NCBI GenBank assembly: GCA_944363755.1
Contig: CALVVC010000033.1
Location: 1 to 10,080, forward strand
DNA length: 10,080 nucleotides
From: an uncultured Bacilli bacterium
Lineage (GTDB): Bacteria; Bacillota_I; Bacilli_A; RF39; UBA660
Direction of reading: 5' to 3'
Shown: positions 1 to 4,377 of the stretch, one piece after another
Numbering within the stretch: the stretch's first letter is position 1
How the letters are laid out: every line of letters begins with the position of its first letter
The notes under the pieces: model-generated
Seen by the model: the letters and a program-made list of their open reading frames with translations, nothing else
What the model was told of the DNA's origin: nothing
Databases searched by the model: none
Made by a program: the position numbers and the translations under genes

Positions 1-74
1 GCGGATGTAGTTTAATGGTAGAACCTCAGCCTTCCAAGCTGACTACGGGAGTTCGATTCTCCTCATCCGCTCCA
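1..74 (+). tRNA. tRNA-Gly (anticodon TCC)
   Basis: A complete cloverleaf can be folded by eye. The acceptor stem GCGGATG (1-7) pairs with CATCCGC (64-70), the D arm is GTTT/GAAC, and the anticodon stem TCAGC/GCTGA encloses the loop CTTCCAA, giving anticodon TCC, which reads glycine GGA/GGG codons. The T arm is GGGAG-TTCGATT-CTCCT. Discriminator T71 is followed by an encoded CCA (72-74). The window begins exactly at the first base, so the promoter is not visible. The 3' end is repeated at 3687-3698 and an anticodon-to-T-stem piece recurs inverted at 3877-3897, marking this tRNA as an integration target. Confidence 0.97.
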
Positions 75-112
75 TTAGATAATTCTGTTCGAACTATTCG
101 GACATTAAATAG

Positions 113-141
113 AAATCAATCTCAAAAGGATTGATTTTTTT
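113..141 (+). terminator. Rho-independent terminator behind tRNA-Gly
   Basis: AAATCAATC (113-121) pairs perfectly with GATTGATTT (129-137) around a 7-base loop, and a T tract follows (138-141). It would end the tRNA transcript. If the stretch to 3698 is inserted DNA, this terminator came with the insert and the original one is the hairpin at 3754-3800. Confidence 0.8.
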
Positions 142-188
142 GTTGTATAAAAAATCAACCTACTCTTAAAAGAAAGGTTGGTGAGAAA

Positions 189-257
189 ATGAAACATTAC
201 AAAATGTACAAGTCTATTATGAAGTATCTTACTGATACTAACATCAATAAGTGTTAA
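189..257 (+). CDS. Possible 22-residue peptide, or the start of a lost gene
   Basis: An ATG at 189 follows AGAAAGGTTGGTGA (171-184), which resembles an extended ribosome binding site. The frame encodes 22 residues beginning MKHYKMYKSIMKYL, ending with TAA at 255-257. I do not recognise the peptide. It is basic and aromatic at the start and has no obvious membrane segment. The good leader with a very short frame suggests either a genuine small protein of the island or the surviving first codons of a gene whose remainder has decayed. The following 230 bp hold other broken coding fragments, which favours decay. Confidence 0.3.
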   Translation: MKHYKMYKSIMKYLTDTNINKC

Positions 258-274
258 AGACGAAACTTTATTAC

Positions 275-489
275 ATGAATGAAAATAATGAATTAGTTAA
301 TATAGATACATCTACACTTAAGAAAGGATTATTAAAATGAAAACCAAGAAATAGAAAGATTATTAAATAGTGCCAAAAATTATTTTGGTAAAGATGAAAA
401 ATATACATTTTTAAATGTAAGAAGTGTGGCAAGTTAGATCCTGTTCCTGAATTTATTGTTAATGAACAGATTGGATTTTTAAAATTTAT
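275..489 (+). pseudogene. Frame-broken remnant of a zinc-ribbon protein, interrupted by the IS
   Basis: Coding-like text survives in pieces in different frames. An ATG at 275 gives a 21-residue piece (MNENNELVNIDTSTLKKGLL...) ending at TGA. A shifted frame then reads NENQEIERLLNSAKNYFGKD. A third frame reads FKCKKCGKLDPVPEFIVNEQ up to the IS edge at 490. The CxxCG knuckle followed by DPVPEFIV looks like a zinc-ribbon segment. No full-length family can be named, and the expected second half is not obvious beyond the IS right end. At least two frameshifts plus the insertion make it non-functional. The open frame on the opposite strand here is a shadow. Confidence 0.5.
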
Positions 490-514
490 CGCTATGTTGT
501 AGAATTTGAGGGAT
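490..514 (+). repeat. Left terminal inverted repeat of the IS
   Basis: It is perfectly complementary in reverse to 1687-1711 over 25 bp. It overlaps the putative -35 of the transposase promoter (TTGTAG, 497-502), so transposase binding at the end could also repress transcription. Confidence 0.9.
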
Positions 515-525
515 AGTGATATAAT
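497..525 (+). promoter_or_regulatory. Transposase promoter inside and beside the left repeat
   Basis: A perfect -10, TATAAT (520-525), lies 17 bp after TTGTAG (497-502), a weak -35. The start point would fall near 531-533, exactly at the first base of the inverted repeat that opens the leader. The RNA would therefore begin with a long hairpin arm. Confidence 0.6.
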
Positions 526-530
526 AGTAG

Positions 531-633
531 TGTCGAGAATGGATTTAGAAAGGAATATCTTTGATTGGCCAGTCAATCTAAATTCATTCTCGACAAATGA
601 AATTTTAGGCTGGCCAATCAAAGATATTTTTTT
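531..633 (+). promoter_or_regulatory. Two interleaved 19-bp inverted repeats in the transposase leader (possible RNA switch)
   Basis: Arm A1 (531-549) is complementary to A2 (577-595) over 19 positions with one G-T. Arm B1 (554-572) is perfectly complementary to B2 (610-628), extendable to 554-574/608-628 through a G-T. The order is A1-B1-A2-B2, so B1 lies in the loop of A and A2 lies in the loop of B. The connecting loops (4, 4 and 14 bases) look too short for both full stems to form together, so the folds should compete. B2 runs into a seven-T tract (627-633), so the B fold resembles an intrinsic terminator just before the likely transposase start at 644. The pairing is seen directly; the switch role is inferred. 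Confidence 0.7.
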
Positions 634-643
634 AGGTTTTTTT

Positions 644-1709
644 ATGATATTAGAAATTGATAATTTATTGCCAAATGAATTACGTACTATTATTAAAAAA
701 TTACAAAAATTATTAGATATGCAAGAAAATAGTAAAAGTATTATTAATGAAGTTATAGGTAATGAAAGACAAAATATCTGCTGTCCAAAATGCAAAAGTA
801 CTAACATTGTTAAAGATGGTACTTACAAAGGCAGACAAAAAATTCAAATGTAAAGATTGTAGTAAAAAGTTTAATGCTTTAACTAATACACCATTTCATC
901 ATACAAGGTTAACATATGGTCAAATAGAAGAATCTTATCAATGTTTAGTTGATAAACATACAATCAGAAAAAGTGCAAAAAGAATTGGAGTTAGTACCAA
1001 AACTGCTTTTACTCTGAGATTTAAATTAATAAACTGTTTAAAATTCATTAGAACTAATGCTAAATTAGAGGGTGACATGGAATTAGATGAGTACTATTTA
1101 TCTATTAATTTAAAAGGAACAAAGAAAGAAAATATGCCACGTGCTTCTAAAAAAAGAAAAAGCGGTGGTTCTAGTAAAAGGGGAATAAGTAAACATAAAG
1201 CTTGTGTTACTTCAGGAATTGATGAATGTGATAATCTTTTTCTAGAGCTTGCTAGTACAGGCCCTGTTACCTCTGACATGATTAAAAAGACTATTGCACC
1301 TAAAATTGTTAATCCAAAAAAAGTTACTACCGATTGTAAAAGTTCTTATGAAAGTATCGCTAAAGAAAATAACTGGAATCTTAAACAAGTAAAATCTGAT
1401 ACATATGTTGATTACGAAAGAAACAATCTTGCAAATATAAACTCAATACATTCTGAACTCACTTCTTTTCTTAGTTCTTTTCATGGCATTTCTACTAAAC
1501 ACCTACAAGAATATTTAGATTGGTTTGTTTATTTAAAATACCTAAATTATAGTGTTGATTATTTAGATCAAGCTAACTATTTTCAAAAATGTACTATAAC
1601 AAAACAAACAGACATTAAATTTGATAATGTTTGCGACAATCACAGTATATTAGATTTCTATGATGTCTATGAAAATTATAACTACCATCCCTCAAATTCT
1701 ACAACATAG
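644..1709 (+). CDS. IS1595-family transposase, frame broken at an A6 run
   Basis: This DDE transposase cuts and joins the IS ends. The gene reads from ATG 644 (MILEIDNLLPNELRT...) through the first zinc knuckle CPKCKS and GTYKGRQ. At the A6 run (837-842) it must move one base forward to continue as KFKCKDCSKKFNALTNTPFHHTRL, the second knuckle, then the ISXO2-like core. Core landmarks are MELDEYY (Asp codon 1086-1088), TTDCKSSY (Asp codon 1332-1334) and a family-typical tail with HSELTSFLSSFHGISTK. Joined, it is about 354 residues. The upstream frame also stays open from ATG 539 and TTG 506, but those starts have no ribosome site; 644 is also weakly served (AGG at 634-636). Five A bases instead of six would restore the frame, so this is an inactivating insertion, a sequencing error, or slippage-controlled expression. 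Confidence 0.85.
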
Positions 1710-1711
1710 CG
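1687..1711 (-). repeat. Right terminal inverted repeat of the IS
   Basis: This is the reverse complement of 490-514, 25 of 25 bases. It contains the last codons and the TAG (1707-1709) of the transposase gene. Confidence 0.9.
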
Positions 1712-1754
1712 AAAATTAATAAAAAATTATAAACATTGGCTATTAATTTTAAAA

Positions 1755-1768
1755 TATAATAGTATAAT
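1755..1768 (+). promoter_or_regulatory. Possible promoter for the PemK-like gene
   Basis: Two overlapping -10-like TATAAT boxes lie at 1755-1760 and 1763-1768. The best -35-like hexamer, TTGGCT (1736-1741), is 13 or 21 bp away, so neither spacing is ideal. The site lies between the IS right end and the gene, 25 bp before the ATG. Confidence 0.4.
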
Positions 1769-1793
1769 ATTAAACAAGAAAGTTGGTGACTTT

Positions 1794-2585
1794 ATGCTTA
1801 CAATAAATTGGAAACAAGTTTACGAAGTAAATACTAATAACAATACTCAATGGGTTTTAATACTTTATGATATATCAAAAAATCATTATGTCGGAGTTCC
1901 AGTATATAATTACAATGTCAAAAATAGCATATTAATAAATTCAATAAATAAATATATAATATTAGATGAAATTAGTGATTATAATAGAAGTCATATTAAA
2001 AAATGCATTTATATTAAAGGCAAACCATTAAAAATCAAAGATAATGAATTTAACGATATTTTATTAAAAAGCAAAACTAATTTCTGTGACTATATAAAAA
2101 ATAATACCGATAATACACCTGATGGCATATCTTATAACAAGTGGTGTAAAGATAAGTTAATTTTAATGAATAAAAAAAGTCAAAATTTCAATCTTAAAAT
2201 TGGTGCTATATGTTGGGTAGATTTAGGTTACAATATAGGAAATGAACTTAGAAAATTAAGACCTGCAATACTATGGCGAAGTTCTTCTAATAAACAAATG
2301 TGGACTGTCATACCTCTTACATCTAAAAGAAAAAGCGACAATTATTATTTTCACTATGATATGGAAGATGATACTCTAGGAACAGCTAGAATTGAAAATT
2401 TGATTAATATCAGTTCTAATAGAATAAGAGAACCCTATTTTGTTAATAATAAAATAGCAACAATCACTAAAAAAGACAATGATTCAATACTTAAAATTAT
2501 TAAAAAATACTATGCTTTTGAAAATATTGATAACACAAAAAATAATATTAGAAAGGCAAAAAAATCCGAAAAAGTATTGACTTAG
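1794..2585 (+). CDS. PemK/MazF-family protein with a duplicated toxin fold
   Basis: Residues 136-240 match the PemK/MazF endoribonuclease fold: GAICWVDLG (137-145), the LRKLRPAIL loop (152-160, with the family's basic RP motif) and VIPLTSK (172-178, with the conserved PLTS). The family cleaves RNA as dimers and is normally held by an antitoxin. Residues 7-97 can be laid over the same fold (KQVYEVN...WVLILYD, VGVPVYN, then YIILDEIS to the helical FNDILL end). This half lacks the loop with RP and has VPVYN in place of PLTS, so it looks like an inactive duplicate. A linker (about 101-133) joins the halves. Usual MazF proteins are about 110-120 residues; this is 263. No antitoxin gene adjoins it on either side. 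The start has the leader AGAAAGTTGGTGA. The C-terminal domain call is firm; the duplication is my inference. Confidence 0.82.
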   Translation: MLTINWKQVYEVNTNNNTQWVLILYDISKNHYVGVPVYNYNVKNSILINSINKYIILDEISDYNRSHIKKCIYIKGKPLKIKDNEFNDILLKSKTNFCDYIKNNTDNTPDGISYNKWCKDKLILMNKKSQNFNLKIGAICWVDLGYNIGNELRKLRPAILWRSSSNKQMWTVIPLTSKRKSDNYYFHYDMEDDTLGTARIENLINISSNRIREPYFVNNKIATITKKDNDSILKIIKKYYAFENIDNTKNNIRKAKKSEKVLT

Positions 2586-2604
2586 TTACTATAAATGGTA
2601 TAAT
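2577..2604 (+). promoter_or_regulatory. Strong consensus promoter overlapping the end of the PemK-like gene
   Basis: TTGACT (2577-2582) and TATAAT (2599-2604) are separated by 16 bp, close to the vegetative sigma consensus. The -35 sits in the last codons of the PemK-like gene. The predicted start is near 2611, and nothing protein-coding of normal size follows on this strand before the hairpin at 2657-2685. Confidence 0.7.
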
Positions 2605-2610
2605 TAAGTT

Positions 2611-2690
2611 ACTTTAGATTGTTGCAGGTGCTTTATGCACTTGGTAGAAGTAATTTCAAAAGGAAGAGTAAAACTCTTCCTTTTGCTTCT
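2611..2690 (+). ncRNA. Candidate small structured RNA, about 80 nt
   Basis: The unit starts from the promoter at 2577-2604 and ends at the terminator hairpin 2657-2685. Inside, AGGTGC (2626-2631) pairs with GCACTT (2637-2642). The flanks also pair: 2606-2615 with 2647-2656, ten positions including G-T pairs. If transcription starts near 2611, only the inner half of this outer stem (2611-2615/2647-2651) is in the RNA. I recognise no known RNA family. Its place just behind a toxin-family gene with no protein antitoxin makes an RNA regulator worth considering, but no function is shown by the sequence. Confidence 0.5.
2657..2685. terminator. Bidirectional hairpin terminator
   Basis: CAAAAGGAAGAG (2657-2668) pairs perfectly over 12 bp with CTCTTCCTTTTG (2674-2685) around TAAAA. 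It closes the small RNA on the plus strand and lies just past the minus-strand dehydrogenase stop (2690-2692). The T runs are within the stem. Confidence 0.75.
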
Positions 2691-3369
2691 TAATTATTAA
2701 TATTTTTAATACCCACTTCTAGAATCATAACATCAGAAGGTGTATCAATTATAAATTTAATTAATCTGGCCACTTCTTTAGTATCAATACCATTTTCCAT
2801 ATTTTTTTGAATATTCATTTTATTAAACATATCAGTTTTCATCATACCAGGCATAACATTAGTAACTCTTATTCCATATTTTGCTACTTCATCTGCTAAA
2901 GATTTACAAAACCAGTTACTCCCCATTTCGTAGCATTATAAACAACTCTTTCAGCTTTATGATTAATTCCTGCTTGTGAATTAATATTAATAATTAAGGC
3001 ATCTTTATTCTTCTTCACAATTGGTATAACTGCTTTAGAACAATTAATAACTCCTAGCAAATTAACATCTATAACATCATTAATTCTATCACTATCATTA
3101 GTATCTAATTCTTCTTGAATCCATAATCCAGCATTATTAATTAAAACATCAATTTTTCCAAATTTTTCAATAATTTCATTAATACATTGTTCTACTTGAA
3201 AATAATTACTTACATCACAAACTTTATAATTGCAATTATTATTTGCAACTTTTATCAGTTTTTCTTCATTAGTAGCCAAAATAATTATCTCATTTTCTTT
3301 TGATAATGATTCAGTCAAAGTTTTTCCTAAACCATCATTTCCACCTGTTATTATGATTACTTTTTTCAA
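2690..3369 (-). pseudogene. Short-chain dehydrogenase/reductase, broken by a one-base frameshift
   Basis: Read from TTG 3369, this gives a classical SDR of about 226 residues. It has the cofactor loop TGGNDGLGK near residues 8-16, the NNAG motif, an INSQAG strand with the catalytic Ser, and YNATK with the catalytic Tyr and Lys. It would reduce or oxidise a small carbonyl/alcohol with NAD(P) in the cytoplasm; the substrate is unknown. At the T4 run (plus 2908-2911) one base is missing: the frame runs from VTGF into a premature stop, while the next frame continues CKSLADEVAKYGIRVTNVMPG to the end. All catalytic motifs are intact and only the C-terminal third is displaced, so the lesion is recent or a sequencing error. 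The TTG start follows AAGG-rich sequence. No promoter directly precedes it; the promoter at 3501-3529 could serve it. Confidence 0.85.
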
Positions 3370-3413
3370 CCTTTTTCTCTACCTTAATCATATTTCTATT
3401 TCTTCTTCTATAT

Positions 3414-3479
3414 CTAATACTTTTTATCAGTCAATTTAACTTTAAATTCATTTCTAACATCTTCAATCACATCTAGCAT
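3414..3479 (-). pseudogene. Surviving 5' end of a lost gene (possibly AlbA/Schlafen-type)
   Basis: A promoter (3501-3529), a plausible ribosome site GGAAG and ATG 3477-3479 lead into only 21 codons, MLDVIEDVRNEFKVKLTDKKY. Shifting frame after LTDK gives VLDIEEEIEI and a stop. The RNEFKVKLTDK stretch resembles the N-terminus of AlbA_2/Schlafen-type putative DNA-binding ATPases, which often open with an EFK...LTDK motif. I rate that match as weak because it rests on a dozen residues. The rest of such a gene is absent, so this is a truncated start left beside the broken dehydrogenase. Confidence 0.4.
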
Positions 3480-3500
3480 AAGTTTACTTCCATTAGATAC

Positions 3501-3529
3501 ATTTTACCAAATAAAAGAAAATATCACAA
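3501..3529 (-). promoter_or_regulatory. Minus-strand promoter before the truncated gene and the dehydrogenase
   Basis: On the minus strand TTGTGA (3524-3529) and TAAAAT (3501-3506) are separated by exactly 17 bp. A TTGACA (3545-3550) 18 bp before TGATAT (3521-3526) could be an alternative. Directly upstream, AAAATG recurs at 3541-3546 and 3549-3554, with CAAATG at 3558-3563, a possible operator. Confidence 0.55.
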
Positions 3530-3686
3530 CTCATGTCACCAAAATGTCAAAATGCTGCAAATGTGTCGTGATAAATATTTCCTAACAAACTTCCTAATAA
3601 ATATTAATTAAATAATAAAATTATCATATAAACTATTTAACGAGTAAGGAATATTTTTTTTAGATTTTAGGTTTAAAATCCTATTA
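3530..3686. other. AT-rich non-coding stretch at the island edge
   Basis: No gene is visible. The stretch holds the short AAAATG repeats next to the minus-strand promoter, an AT-rich direct repeat copy (3596-3620, partner at 3730-3756) and a 7-bp hairpin GATTTTA/TAAAATC (3663-3680). The hairpin sits just before the tRNA-end copy, after a run of eight T bases. Confidence 0.6.
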
Positions 3687-3698
3687 TCATCCGCTCCA
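3687..3698 (+). repeat. Copy of the tRNA-Gly 3' end (candidate attachment-site remnant)
   Basis: TCATCCGCTCCA is identical to bases 63-74 of the tRNA, including the encoded CCA, in the same orientation. Both copies are followed by similar bases (TTAGATAA and ATTGATAA). No acceptor 5' arm or proper T arm precedes it, so it is not a tRNA gene. Short copies of a tRNA 3' end in direct orientation are the usual footprint of integrase-driven insertion. That the intervening 3.6 kb is such an element is an inference. Confidence 0.7.
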
Positions 3699-3706
3699 AT
3701 TGATAA

Positions 3707-3729
3707 CAAATAAAGGCAAGCTTTATTTG
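3707..3729. terminator. 9-bp hairpin just past the tRNA-end copy
   Basis: CAAATAAAG (3707-3715) pairs with CTTTATTTG (3721-3729) around GCAAG. It lacks a T tract, so it is a pause or processing structure, or half of an old terminator. Confidence 0.4.
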
Positions 3730-3753
3730 AATAAATATTATAATTAAATAATA

Positions 3754-3800
3754 AAAAATCAAGGGTCTAGATGAACTCACTTCGTTCGCCCTTGATTTTT
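3754..3800. terminator. Bidirectional terminator, possibly the original one of the tRNA
   Basis: AAAAATCAAGGG (3754-3765) pairs with CCCTTGATTTTT (3789-3800), 12 bp, with T-rich tails on both strands. The 23-base loop itself holds GAAC/GTTC. Its distance from the tRNA-end copy, about 55 bp, fits an ancestral tRNA terminator separated from its tRNA by the insertion. Confidence 0.75.
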
Positions 3801-3803
3801 ATT

Positions 3804-3923
3804 AAAAGAATAGTTCTTTTTATGATGTCTCCTAAATGAGGTTCACATCAGTTCATACTAAGTTCTTTTTTATTATCTCCCGTAACAAGCTTGGAAGTAT
3901 AAGGAAAATATCTAAAAACTTTA
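3804..3923. other. Non-coding stretch with hairpins and an inverted tRNA fragment
   Basis: No gene is seen. A small hairpin AAAAGAA/TTCTTTT (3804-3820) is followed by an imperfect palindrome GATGTCTC...GAG...ACATC (3824-3849). Read on the minus strand, that palindrome has the look of an insertion-sequence end (TGAACTGATGTGAACC...), but no partner end or transposase is present. The inverted tRNA-Gly piece at 3877-3897 follows. Confidence 0.5.
3877..3897 (-). repeat. Inverted 21-bp fragment of tRNA-Gly (anticodon loop to T stem)
   Basis: On the minus strand the sequence runs from CTTCCAAGCT to TACGGGAG and matches the tRNA segment from the anticodon loop to the 5' half of the T stem at 18 of 21 positions. 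Nothing on either side continues the similarity. This part of tRNAs is a common crossover zone for tyrosine integrases, so it may be a relic of a second attachment site in opposite orientation. Confidence 0.6.
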
Positions 3924-3955
3924 TTAAAGGATGAGCTTTACTTCTCATCCTTTAA
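3924..3955 (-). terminator. Terminator overlapping the end of the PH-domain gene
   Basis: TTAAAGGATGAG (3924-3935) pairs over 12 bp with CTCATCCTTTAA (3944-3955). On the minus strand a GTTTTT tract follows shortly after. The gene's TAA (3938-3940) lies in the loop, so the last codons form the 5' arm. Confidence 0.8.
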
Positions 3956-4369
3956 TTCCATCATCGCACTAGTTATTTTTTCTTCTATCTCAGGCAACGC
4001 ACTTTTACTAATATTAGAAAGTATAACAAGTTCCCTAACTGTATCTATTATAATATTACCCCAAATAATACCACTTCTTACTTTTAAATCATTAAATAAA
4101 TCAGGAGTAATACTATCAAAGAAATAACCAATTACAACTCTATCTCTTGCAATCACCAATCTTTTATTAGTAACTGCAATTATCCCACTACTAGTAACAT
4201 CTAAAGAACTCTTATTTTTCTGAGCATAAAAAGCATATCTAATAACTTCATCATCATGTAAATGTTCAAGTAATATCTTAGAATGTCTTTTTAATCTCCA
4301 ACCTATAGTCAAAGGATACTTTCTCTTAAAACTAGATAATTGTTCTTTTAAAATCTCTTCATTATTCAT
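3938..4369 (-). CDS. Bacterial PH-domain protein (YokE-like)
   Basis: The protein has 143 residues and no signal or membrane segment. A short helical N-terminus (1-38) leads into a pleckstrin-homology-like fold (about 40-135): RYAFYAQ, SGIIAVTNKRLVIA (61-74), GYFFDSITPD (81-90), SGIIWGNIIIDTV (99-111) and a closing helix with LPEIEEKI. The TNKRL strand and the following hairpin are the hallmarks of the YokE-like bacterial PH family (bPH). No enzyme activity is known for this family; it is thought to bind protein or lipid partners. It starts 8 bp after the stop of the thioredoxin-like gene, with TAGGGGC overlapping that stop as its ribosome site, so the two are co-transcribed and probably translationally coupled. 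Confidence 0.85.
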   Translation of the reverse strand: MNNEEILKEQLSSFKRKYPLTIGWRLKRHSKILLEHLHDDEVIRYAFYAQKNKSSLDVTSSGIIAVTNKRLVIARDRVVIGYFFDSITPDLFNDLKVRSGIIWGNIIIDTVRELVILSNISKSALPEIEEKITSAMMELKDEK

Positions 4370-4377
4370 AAATGCCC

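Larger units (their letters stand above)
490..1711 (+). mobile_element. IS1595-family insertion sequence, complete ends
   Basis: The element is 1222 bp, bounded by perfect 25-bp inverted repeats: 490-514 (starting CGCTATGTTGTAG) and 1687-1711. It carries one transposase gene with an N-terminal zinc ribbon and an ISXO2-like DDE core, as in the IS1595 family. The flanks read AAAATTTAT (481-489) and AAAATTAAT (1712-1720), which match at 8 of 9 bases and may be a slightly decayed target duplication; the family usually makes 8-bp AT-rich duplications. Its insertion broke the zinc-ribbon remnant on the left. The right end lies 82 bp before the PemK-like gene. The transposase stop codon is inside the right repeat. 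Confidence 0.9.
3596..3756. repeat. Pair of AT-rich direct repeats around the tRNA-end copy
   Basis: The copies at 3596-3620 and 3730-3756 share AATAAATATTA then ATTAAATAATAAAA, differing by a 2-base TA insertion in the second. They flank the tRNA-end copy. The composition is low in complexity, so chance similarity is possible, but the uninterrupted agreement suggests a local duplication during integration or excision. Confidence 0.45.

Noticed and set aside
171..184. Similar leaders before the 189 and 1794 starts (AGAAAGGTTGGTGA and AGAAAGTTGGTGA)
   Set aside because: Both resemble the extended 16S-complementary ribosome site AGAAAGGAGGTGA, so shared function explains them without a repeat.
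271..807. Long minus-strand open frame over the zinc-ribbon remnant and transposase start
   Set aside because: It is antisense to recognisable coding text (CxxC knuckles on the plus strand), crosses the IS boundary and has no ribosome site; it is a shadow.
1094..1279. Minus-strand open frame inside the transposase
   Set aside because: It is fully antisense to conserved transposase motifs and unrecognisable as a protein.
1712..1793. Open frame linking the zinc-ribbon remnant to the PemK-like gene if the IS is removed
   Set aside because: About 80 bases of very AT-rich sequence can stay open by chance; the reading has no protein-like pattern and includes promoter boxes.
2261..2268. 8-base complementarity between the small RNA (2622-2629) and the PemK codons for the RP motif
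   Set aside because: An 8-base match is expected about once by chance between sequences of these lengths, so it is not evidence of pairing.
2635..2700. 21-residue hydrophobic-ended frame (ATG 2635) within the candidate small RNA, resembling a type I toxin
   Set aside because: It reads straight through the 12-bp terminator stem, so the mRNA would end inside it; hydrophobic codons come from the TTCC-rich stem arm.
3230..3439. Plus-strand open frame opposite the dehydrogenase start
   Set aside because: It is antisense to the SDR cofactor-binding region, and no ribosome site was noted.
3877..3897. Glycine T-box specifier, since the plus strand contains GGA opposite the tRNA anticodon
   Set aside because: A T-box pairs with only a few anticodon bases and needs conserved stems and an antiterminator; here the match covers 21 bases of the tRNA and no T-box motifs follow.
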